In this document: piece after piece, positions 56,933 to 64,000 of the stretch | Layout: each line of letters begins with the position of its first letter | Numbering within the stretch: position 1 is the first letter of the stretch | Source: AP-15 sp963789025 | GTDB lineage: Bacteria; Pseudomonadota; Alphaproteobacteria; ATCC43930; CGMCC-115725 | Assembly (NCBI GenBank): GCA_963789025.1 | Contig: CAWBIT010000003.1 | Location: 62,001-126,000, forward strand | Direction of reading: 5' to 3' | Length of the DNA stretch: 64,000 nt | Position numbers and translations under genes: made by a program | Notes under the pieces: generated by a model | What the model was told of the DNA's origin: nothing | What the model saw: the letters and a program-made list of their open reading frames with translations, nothing else | Database searches by the model: none

Positions 56933-57041
56933 AGATCAGGTAAATCGCGACCACGTAATTGAGAATACGCGGCATAAGAAGGATCAGTATTCCTGCGATC
57001 AGCGCGACCAGCGGTTGGATCACCAAAACGTCGAGTGTCAT
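56883..57041 (-). CDS. DUF3096 small membrane protein
   Basis: A 52-residue, very hydrophobic protein (VIQPLVALIAGILILLMPRI, LNYVVAIYLIFIGLVGLWPR) with two short membrane helices around an MPR turn. This matches DUF3096, a short inner-membrane family of unknown function. The ATG at 57041 gives the usual length. The stop lies inside the end of the methyltransferase gene on the other strand. Confidence 0.8.
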   Translation of the reverse strand: MTLDVLVIQPLVALIAGILILLMPRILNYVVAIYLIFIGLVGLWPRLFHIPH

Positions 57042-57068
57042 CGGCGGATTCCTGAGTGGAGACAAATT

Positions 57069-57175
57069 GTGGGAGAAGATCTTACCGGCGGCTGCTTGTG
57101 CGGCGAGGTACGCTACCGCATTACCGCCGCGCGCGTCGAGGCGCTCCCTCTCAACACAGTTGCTCGGGCCGCTGA
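57069..57175 (+). pseudogene. GFA-family (glutathione-dependent formaldehyde-activating-like) N-terminal scrap
   Basis: GTG 57069 encodes GEDLTGGCLCGEVRYRITAA, RVEALPLNT. GGCLCGEVRY is the first zinc-binding motif of GFA-domain proteins. The sequence then runs into a dispersed repeat, and the remaining zinc cysteines are missing. Confidence 0.65.
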
Positions 57176-57187
57176 GATCTCGACGGG

Positions 57188-57232
57188 TCGAGATTGCTTC
57201 GCTGCGCGAGGCGCGCCTCGTAATGACAGCGC
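57188..57232. repeat. Dispersed palindromic repeat
   Basis: Contains gagattgcttcgctgcgc and cctcgtaatgacagc with a GCGCGAGGCGCGC-type centre. The 'GATTGCTTCGC...CGTAATGAC' pattern is a familiar intergenic repeat of alphaproteobacteria. It marks where the GFA scrap stops, just downstream of aapP. Confidence 0.55.
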
Positions 57233-57252
57233 CAATTTGGCCCAAATCTGCG

Positions 57253-58004
<752 letters not shown>

Positions 58005-58008
<4 letters not shown>

Positions 58009-59105
58009 CGCCGCCGCCCTTTGTTGAATTCGCGCTCGAGCATCTGGCTATAGCGCGACATGAAAAAGCAGAAGCAGAAATAGATTGCCGCAGCGAACAC
58101 ATAGGCCTCGGCCGAGGTGCCGCGCCAATTTGCGTCGTTCAGCGCCGCATTGATCGTACCGAGCAGGTCCATCAGGCCAATGATGATGACAAGCGTCGTA
58201 TCTTTGAAGGTGCCGATGAAGGTATTGACTAGCGGCGGGATGACCATCGTCAATGCCTGCGGCAGGACGATGAGGCGGGTGCGCCGCCAATAGCCGAGCC
58301 CCAGCGCATCGGCGGCTTCGATCTGGCCCTTCGGGATCGCCTGCAATCCGCCGCGAATGACCTCGGCGAGATAGGCGGCGGCGAACAGAACGATCGCCAA
58401 TTGCGCGCGCAGCAGCTTGTCGATGGTCATGCCGGCCGGCAGGAACAACGGCAGCATGACCGAGGCCATGAATAACACTGTGATCAACGGCACGCCGCGG
58501 ATCAGCTCGATATAGCCGATGCAGATCATGCGCACCGCGGGGAGAGGCGAGCGCCGCCCGAGCGCCAGCAATATTGCAAGAGGAAAGGCAAAAGCCATTC
58601 CTACAATGGCGAGGATCAGGGTCAGCGGCAGCCCGCCCCACAATTCGTTGCCGACATAGCTCAAGCCGAAAATACCGCCCCACATCAGAACGCCGACCGC
58701 CACGAGCCCGGCGAGCCAGACGAGCATCAGCCGCCGTCCCCAGAGCCGGCGGTCACAGCTCGCCAAAATCATCGCGATAAAGATCAGCACCGCGCAGAAC
58801 GGGCGCCAATGCTGCTCGTAGGGGTAGGTGCCGAAGAGGATAAAACGCCATTTCTCGGCGATGAACGCCCAGCAGGCGCCGGCCCCACGGCAGGCGCGGC
58901 TGTTCGGGGCCGACCAAACCGCGTCGACCAGGGCCCAGCGGATGACCGGGGGGACCGTCACCGCCAATAGCGCAAGCGCGATCAGGGTCAGGATTGTATT
59001 GGAGATGCTGCTGAACAGATTGGCGCGCAGCCAGCCAAGCAGGCCAGCGGCCGCGGGCGGCGGCGGTTCCAAAGTGACAGGGAGCTCTTGCGTAACGTCT
59101 GTCAT
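58005..59105 (-). CDS. aapM: General L-amino acid ABC transporter permease AapM
   Basis: A 366-residue HisM-type permease, longer than most because of the N-terminal extension and extra helices (residues about 25-150) typical of AapM. The EAA-like loop is AEVIRGGLQAIPKGQIEAAD followed by ALGLGYWRRTRLIVLPQAL. The C-terminus is rich in helices and ends SQMLEREFNKGRRR. The cysteine-bearing loop APNSRACRGAGACWAFI is typical of the subgroup. It pairs with AapQ in the membrane. 222 bases separate it from aapQ. Confidence 0.93.
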
Positions 59106-59154
59106 CTGTGGGCGCTCCTCGAGCGCGACGAGGCCTCAAGGCCGCCGACAAGAG

Positions 59155-59289
59155 CCCCTCTCCGCCCTTCAGGGGGAGAGGGAGGGGTCCATCGCGGAGC
59201 GATGGGAGGGTGAGGTGGGCGGCGCCGCGGACCAGCATTTCGGCCCCCCTCACCCTGCCCTCTCCCCCCGGCCGGCGGGGGGAGAGGGT
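59155..59289. repeat. Two GC-rich palindromes between aapQ and aapM
   Basis: First: CCCCTCTCCGCCC...GGGGGAGAGG (59155-59181). Second: CCCTCTCCCCCCGGCCGGCGGGGGGAGAGGG-type at about 59258-59288. They are related to the palindromes at 5812 and about 61880. Hairpins in the middle of the operon's transcript could limit or stabilise upstream message relative to aapMP. Confidence 0.75.
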
Positions 59290-59327
59290 AAAGACCGGAT
59301 TGAGCATAAGGTTCATCGCGAGGACCA

Positions 59328-60509
59328 CTACCGTTCCACCAGCGCGACGGAGCGGTTGTAAATGTTCATCAGCGCTGAGATCGTCAGGCTGATCGTCAGA
59401 TAGACCGCCATGATCATCGCGATGCCTTCGACCGCCTGCCCGGTCTGATTGATCATCGTGTTGGCGACCGAGACGAGGTCCGGGTAGCCGATCGCGACCG
59501 CCAGCGAGCTGTTCTTGGTCAGGCTTAAATACGTGCTGGTCATTGGCGGAATGATGACGCGCAGCGCTTGCGGCAAGACGATCAGGCGCGTCCGGTGTCC
59601 CGGCTTGAGGCCCAGCGCCATCGCGGCCTCGCTCTGGCCCCAGCTGACCGCGAGGATGCCGGCGCGAACGATTTCGGCGATAAATGTCCCCGTGTAGACG
59701 ACGAGGCCGAGCAACAGCGCGGCGAATTCAGGCGATACTGCGTGACCGCCAGTGAAGTTGAAGCCTTTCAGCTCGGGCCGGTCGATGGCGAGCGGCGCGC
59801 CGCCGCCGAGAAAGACGATTAGCGGCAGCCCGAGTATCAGCCCCAATCCGACCCAACCGGTCGGGAACTGCTCTCCGGTCCGCGCCTGCCGCTGCCGGGC
59901 CCAGCGGGAGATCCCGATCGTTGCGACGACCCCGACACACAATGCCAGCGCCATCCAGCCGTAGGTCGGGTCGGGATTTGGCAGCGGGAAGGCGATGCCA
60001 CGATTGCTTACGAAGACATCGGGCAGCGGCTCCCAAGCCTGGCGGGGGGCTGGCGCGCTTTCTCGCAACAGCCCCCACCAAAAGAACAACTGCAAGAGCA
60101 GCGGGATGTTGCGGAAGGTCTCGACATAGATCTGCGCCAGCTTGCTGATTAGCCAGTTACGGGACAGCCGCGCGATCCCCATCAAAGTGCCGAAGATTGT
60201 CGCCAGCACAATGCCGAGCGCGGCGACATTAAGCGTATTGACCAGGCCGACCAGAAACGCGCGGGCGTAAGTATCGGCGGGGGAATAGGGGATCAGCGAC
60301 TCGCCGATGCCGAAGGCGGCTTCGCGGTCGAGAAAGCCGAACCCGCTGGCAATGTTCTGGCGGCGCAGGTTGACGACGGTATTGTGGACGAGAAAGGCGC
60401 CGAGGGCGAGGACGGCGGCGACGAACAGCACCTGAAAGACGATCCCGCGAACGGCGGGATTGCGCCACGGAGAAGAGCGCGCCGGGCGCCGGATGATGTC
60501 CGTCGCCAT
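59328..60509 (-). CDS. aapQ: General L-amino acid ABC transporter permease AapQ
   Basis: A 393-residue HisM-type permease. Membrane helices start at about residue 24; a large loop (residues about 170-250) lies between helices as usual for AapQ. The EAA loop is AEIVRAGILAVSWGQSEAAM followed by ALGLKPGHRTRLIVLPQALR, and TSTYLSLTKNSSLAVAIGYP is strongly conserved. ATG 60509; the aapJ stop lies 33 bases upstream, so both belong to one transcript. Confidence 0.93.
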   Translation of the reverse strand: MATDIIRRPARSSPWRNPAVRGIVFQVLFVAAVLALGAFLVHNTVVNLRRQNIASGFGFLDREAAFGIGESLIPYSPADTYARAFLVGLVNTLNVAALGIVLATIFGTLMGIARLSRNWLISKLAQIYVETFRNIPLLLQLFFWWGLLRESAPAPRQAWEPLPDVFVSNRGIAFPLPNPDPTYGWMALALCVGVVATIGISRWARQRQARTGEQFPTGWVGLGLILGLPLIVFLGGGAPLAIDRPELKGFNFTGGHAVSPEFAALLLGLVVYTGTFIAEIVRAGILAVSWGQSEAAMALGLKPGHRTRLIVLPQALRVIIPPMTSTYLSLTKNSSLAVAIGYPDLVSVANTMINQTGQAVEGIAMIMAVYLTISLTISALMNIYNRSVALVER

Positions 60510-60542
60510 TTGCCCTTCGCTTCCCCGCTCGCCTTCCTCAGA

Positions 60543-61571
60543 TCAGCGGATCGGCATCGCGTACATCAAGCCGCCGTGAGTCCACAGATTGTTGAGCCCG
60601 CGATCGAATTTGAGCTCGGTGTCCTTGCCGAGCGTGCGGTCGAAGATCTCGCCGTAATTGCCGACGAGCTTGATCTCGTTATAGGCCCATTTCTCGTCGA
60701 GACCGAGCGCCTTGCCCATCCCCGGGGTGACGCCGAGCATCCGCTTGATGTTGGGATCGTCGCTCTTCGCCATGTCGTCGACGTTCTTTTGGGTGATGCC
60801 TTTCTCCTCCGCCTCGATCAGGGCATAGACGACCCAGCGGACGATGTCGTCCCACTCCTCGTCGCCGTGGCGCACGACCGGGGCCAGCGGCTCCTTCGAG
60901 ATCCGTTCCGGCAGGATCACGTAGTCGTCCGGGTTGGGCGCCTGGCTCAGACGATTGGCATTGAGCGCCGAGGAATCGCCGGTATAGACATCGCAGCGCC
61001 CGGAGAAGAAAGCGTTCAGAGCCTCGTCGAGCTTCTCGATGACGACCGGTTTGAACTCCATCTTGTTGGCGCGGAAATAGTCGGCGAGGTTGAGCTCGGT
61101 CGTCGTGCCCGGCTGCACGCAGATCGTCGCGCCATTCAATTCCTTGGCGCTTTTGACGCCGAGCTTCTTCGGCACCATGAAGCCCTGGCCGTCATAGAAT
61201 ACGACCGGCGCGAAATTGAGCCCGAGCGCGGTATCGCGCTGCAGGGTGTCGGTCGTGTTATTGGACAGCAGATCGACCTCGCCCGATTGCAAGGCGGTAA
61301 AGCGCTGCTGCGCGGTCAGCGGCACATATTTGACCTTGTCGGCGGCACCGAAAATCGCCGCCGACAATGCCCTGCAGACATCAACGTCGAAGCCGGCCCA
61401 ATGGCCCTGGCTGTCGGGCGCGGCAAAGCCGGCGATGCCGGTCGGCACGCCGCAACTGATCTGCCCGGCCTGCTTGACCTTGTCGAGCGTCGGCCCCGCC
61501 TCCGCCGTAACCCCGAAACCGAGCACAAAGCCGACCGCAGCGAGCGCGCCCAACCAACGCCTGATCGCCAT
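60543..61571 (-). CDS. aapJ: General L-amino acid-binding periplasmic protein
   Basis: A 342-residue solute-binding protein. Signal peptide MAIRRWLGALAAVGFVLGFG with a cleavage site near TAEA-GPT. The mature start is TLDKVKQAGQISCGVPTGIA, and the ligand-binding lobes contain FDVDVCRALSAAIFG, LLSNNTTDTLQRDTALGLNF, GATICVQPGTTTELNLADYF and GDSSALNANRL. GGGAG lies eight bases before ATG. First gene of the operon; it captures a broad range of L-amino acids for AapQMP. Confidence 0.94.
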   Translation of the reverse strand: MAIRRWLGALAAVGFVLGFGVTAEAGPTLDKVKQAGQISCGVPTGIAGFAAPDSQGHWAGFDVDVCRALSAAIFGAADKVKYVPLTAQQRFTALQSGEVDLLSNNTTDTLQRDTALGLNFAPVVFYDGQGFMVPKKLGVKSAKELNGATICVQPGTTTELNLADYFRANKMEFKPVVIEKLDEALNAFFSGRCDVYTGDSSALNANRLSQAPNPDDYVILPERISKEPLAPVVRHGDEEWDDIVRWVVYALIEAEEKGITQKNVDDMAKSDDPNIKRMLGVTPGMGKALGLDEKWAYNEIKLVGNYGEIFDRTLGKDTELKFDRGLNNLWTHGGLMYAMPIR

Positions 61572-61854
61572 CCCAAACTCCCTGCCCGCCGATCGCGAGC
61601 CGATAACCCATGGTTGGTAACAAAGCTAACATAGTCGCGCCCATGCCAGCAACGCGGGGCAGCGCATCAGGCGGCTTCACAGCCGCGCTGGGTTGGGGCG
61701 AGCCACAATCAAAAATTGTAGCGGTGATCGTTCTTTGCTGCACCTGCAGCAAATCTGCAGCGGGAACGCTTCCTCCGGTTGGACAACCTCGTCAACTCTG
61801 CGGTTTCCCTCACCGACACACTGATCGCAACTTGCCGGAAGGCGGCGCTACCCT

Positions 61855-61930
61855 CACCCACCAAGCCCTTGGGCTTGGTCCCCCCTCTCCCGCGGTGCGA
61901 GCGCAGCGAGGCGGGTGAGGGTCTCACCCT
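61855..61930. repeat. GC-rich palindrome upstream of aapJ
   Basis: cctcacc...ccaagcccttgggcttgg and ccctctcccgcggtgcgag with a returning ggcgggtgagggtctcacc. The CCCTCTCC/GGGTGAGGG character matches the elements at 5812 and 59155. The rest of 61572-62013 shows no gene; the aap promoter is expected within it. Confidence 0.55.
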
Positions 61931-62013
61931 GCAGCATCAGCAAGGAATATGCCCTACAAAGTGGGCAATTTTCGGGACGTGATCGCGAGCCGGCAACGCT
62001 GGGGTGACTCCGC

Positions 62014-62541
62014 CTACTCCGCCCTCCGCATGTTCTCGATGATCGCCATCGCGGCGTGAGCCGGGTCGTCGTTCTGACGATCGGGCGGCCGACGATGAGA
62101 TAATCCGCACCCGCCGCGATCGCCTGCGCCGGGGTGCCCGGCCGCTTGTGATCATCGACGGACGAGCCGGCAAGCCGAACCCCGGGCGTGGCAATCAGCA
62201 GCCGCTGCTCCCCGGCAAGTTCGCGAATCCTGTTTGGATTGTCGTGCGGCGCGGCGATGATACCATCGCAGCCGCACTCGATCGCTTGTTTGACCCGCAG
62301 CCCGATTAGATTCTCAAGACTGCACATATAGCCGAGCTCGTGTAGGCCGTCCTGATCGACCGAGGTCAGGACCGTGATCGCGAAGATCTTCAGGCGAGAC
62401 TTTCCCTTGCCCTCGACCGCAGCCTTTATGATCTCCCCATCACCATGAACGGTGACGAACGTGACCCCGCGTTCGGCGGCCCGCGCGACCCCCTGCCTCA
62501 CGGTCTCGCCGATATCGAACATCTTGGCATCGAGAAGCGGT
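62014..62541 (-). pseudogene. pyrF: Orotidine 5'-phosphate decarboxylase, truncated and frameshifted
   Basis: Minus strand from about 62541: LLDAKMFDIGETVRQGVARA, VTFVTVHGDGEIIKAAVEGK, LKIFAITVLTSVDQDGLHEL, CDGIIAAPHDNPNRIRELAG, VRLAGSSVDDHKRPGTPAQA and ADYLIVGRPIV. A frameshift near 62075 then moves the normal C-terminus (DDPAHAAMAIIENMRRAE) to another frame. The N-terminal third, including the catalytic D-x-K-x-x-D lysine region upstream of LDAK, is absent. Confidence 0.8.
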
Positions 62542-62664
62542 ATTATGTAGCAAGCGCCACGAGAATTTAGGTCAGTTTTCCTTACCTGTCGCTCGGAGCT
62601 ATGGCGATGTAGGTAGGGAAGCGCGCTCATGCGTGCGTTGATAACGCCGCTGACCGTATTGCTT

Positions 62665-63531
62665 CTAATCAATCACGGCGGTTGTTTTAATCAGAAGCAA
62701 TTGTGTTGCGGGGATGCTTTTGTCAGCCTCAAAGACGAACGAAGGTGTGGCGGGGCCTTGGTCTGTCGACGGTATTTGTTGCCATACAGTGTAGATGAAA
62801 CCAGTTTGTTGGTGCGCCGCTCGCCGACCGAAGATGTAATCGACACAGCCGTAAACAGCAAAAACAAAAACGAGCTTTTCCTTATTTTCCCACATATATT
62901 GACGATCGGTCGGCCCAAAACCAGCGCCGAGATAATTATTAACGCGGTTGGGTGCCCAGGTATCTTCTGTAACAGAATCTTGGGGAAAGAGCACCGTGCC
63001 GCTCTTAGCGGGTTTGTTTCGCACGGCGTCGCACAATATTCTCCTATCGGGTTCGGGATTCTGATGCGTCGTGTTCCCTACTACGAAGCCAGCCACGAAC
63101 AAATTGAGGCTCAACGCGGGAGAGCGGCCGACATTGCTGATCGTGAAATGGAGATCCAAGTTACCTTTGGGGCCGTCTTTTTCGGCAGGCAAAACGTAGA
63201 CCTCCAAAGGACCTGGAACGGCATCAATTTTGATCCAGGGACGTTGCTCGCTCTCCATGCTGTCCAGTTGCCCCTGCATAACATTAAGTTGATGCCAGAA
63301 AATCACAGCGGTGACGATGCCGACGAATACGAGAGTGCCTGTGAACAAGCCATCATGGCGGGTCCACCTCGCCATCATTCGCTCATTCACTTGGTATTGG
63401 GACTTGGCGCGGCGGCGGCGGCGGTTTTCGTAGCGTTTAAGAGCGCGGAATATGCGGACGATCACGGGTCGCGTTTTTGGTGGCTGCCGTTTTTGGGTTT
63501 CCTCGCTCTGGCTTTCTGGATCGCCGCTCAC
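62665..63531 (-). CDS. Uncharacterised single-pass membrane protein
   Basis: A 288-residue protein. A basic N-terminus (residues 1-60, with an ENRRRRRAKSQYQVNERMMA stretch) precedes one membrane helix, LFTGTLVFVGIVTAVIFWHQ (about 62-81), and a short coiled segment LNVMQGQLDSMESEQRPWIK. A beta-rich extracytoplasmic domain follows (LDLHFTISNVGRSPALSLNL). The 'QLDxMxxEQRPW' linker is frequent in alphaproteobacterial proteins of unknown function. The plus strand is also open here but shows no family pattern. Composition is AT-richer than neighbours, suggesting transfer. Confidence 0.65.
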   Translation of the reverse strand: MSGDPESQSEETQKRQPPKTRPVIVRIFRALKRYENRRRRRAKSQYQVNERMMARWTRHDGLFTGTLVFVGIVTAVIFWHQLNVMQGQLDSMESEQRPWIKIDAVPGPLEVYVLPAEKDGPKGNLDLHFTISNVGRSPALSLNLFVAGFVVGNTTHQNPEPDRRILCDAVRNKPAKSGTVLFPQDSVTEDTWAPNRVNNYLGAGFGPTDRQYMWENKEKLVFVFAVYGCVDYIFGRRAAHQQTGFIYTVWQQIPSTDQGPATPSFVFEADKSIPATQLLLIKTTAVID

Positions 63532-63619
63532 GCGATTCCTATAGGTCTTCCAGGTTGACTCCCTCCATTTCTAATACGGCTAAACAGGCCAGAAAGAAGC
63601 TTGTCGCGAAAGTGCCGCG

Positions 63620-63785
63620 CGCCACCATCATATCGCCGGACCGTATCTGATCCGGTTCGCACAAGAGATGGCGTGGCGCGAGGATCACCGGAAAGACCCG
63701 AACGGCTTTCAGGTCGACCGGGTCGTCGCCCTCGCGATGCGAAACCGCCTTCAGTAGATTTCTGCGGATACTGGCAGCGTAGCAG
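63620..63785 (+). pseudogene. IS1595-family transposase, C-terminal scrap
   Basis: AGPYLIRFAQEMAWREDHRK, DPNGFQVDRVVALAM in one frame and then KPPSVDFCGYWQRS in another. This is the terminal region of ISXO2-type (IS1595) transposases. The frame change and missing catalytic domain show it is a relic. Confidence 0.6.
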
Positions 63786-64000
63786 GGCTTCTTAGCCCTA
63801 TTTCCTGATGGGCGAGAGCTGTGGCCATCTCATCTACGATACCCTCAGCCGCTCGGCGCTTGTCCGGTTCCTGGATAATGGGACGCCCAACCACCAGGTA
63901 ATTGGCCCCGTTCATTATGGCATCATATGGAGAGGCCGTCCTCTTTTGGTCATCCGGTTCCGCCCCTTGTCGTCGAATCCCCGGCGTAACCACTAAGAAC
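63751..64000 (-). CDS. pyrF: Orotidine 5'-phosphate decarboxylase, C-terminal part (runs off the right edge)
   Basis: Minus-strand frame open to the window end: FLVVTPGIRRQGAEPDDQKR, then ANYLVVGRPIIQEPDKRRAA, EGIVDEM, the phosphate-binding TPGIR and GRPI motifs of PyrF. The last dozen residues overlap the IS1595 scrap on the other strand, so the natural C-terminus may be altered. Whether the unseen N-terminus is intact cannot be judged. Confidence 0.75.
   Translation of the reverse strand, partial: FLVVTPGIRRQGAEPDDQKRTASPYDAIMNGANYLVVGRPIIQEPDKRRAAEGIVDEMATALAHQEIGLRSPATLPVSAEIY

Noticed and set aside
62629..63558. 309-codon plus-strand frame
   Set aside because: The minus strand shows a proper membrane helix, a charged N-terminus and the linker typical of known hypothetical proteins; the plus-strand product has no such pattern.

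Overview
The window reads as chromosome of a high-GC alphaproteobacterium, most likely a Hyphomicrobiales member related to Bradyrhizobium. The basis is the gene families (aapJQMP amino-acid transporter, alphaproteobacterial asd, yejEF) and dispersed palindromic repeats of the 'tcatgctgaggagcgc...gcgtctcgaag' and 'CCCTCTCCCCC...GGGGGAGAGGG' kinds. Taxonomy is inferred from family resemblance only. No rRNA, tRNA or CRISPR array was seen.

Region 1 (1-24.1 kb) is metabolic and partly decayed. It begins with yejFE (peptide/microcin C-type ABC transporter, without yejB alongside) and asd, followed by small oxidoreductases, hydrolases and a MetE-like protein. From about 6 kb to 24 kb many genes are broken: an LLM flavin oxidoreductase (frameshift), a CoxL-type molybdenum hydroxylase (single in-frame TAA), a MOSC protein, fragments of an isochorismatase-like hydrolase and a PhnD-like binding protein, two amidohydrolases and a RidA protein. 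Intact survivors include an aldo/keto reductase, a CodA-like deaminase and a tandem RidA fusion.

Region 2 (24.1-53.2 kb) is an accessory island, rich in mobile DNA and visibly more AT-rich in places. It contains IS256, IS630 and two identical IS5-family copies (37116-38425 and 51860-53169, same orientation). Its cargo concerns the cell envelope: two paralogous quinohemoproteins with N-terminal cytochrome c domains, a polysaccharide pyruvyl transferase, a GH140-like lipoprotein, a Wzm/Wzt polysaccharide exporter and a spermidine-synthase-like membrane protein. Between the IS5 copies lies a four-gene operon, SGNH protein - FkbH-like loader - acyl carrier protein - MBOAT. It resembles a D-alanylation (Dlt) operon in which DltA is replaced by an FkbH enzyme. 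A MaoC-SDR fusion gene converges on it. I consider this the most interesting system in the window: a predicted carrier-protein-dependent (possibly glyceryl or hydroxyacyl) decoration of an exported glycan.

Region 3 (53.4-64 kb) is housekeeping again: Uma2, a nitrilase-family amidase, grxC, comF, a methyltransferase, the complete aapJQMP operon with two palindromes between aapQ and aapM, a pyrF remnant, a membrane protein, an IS1595 scrap and a second, partial pyrF running off the right edge.
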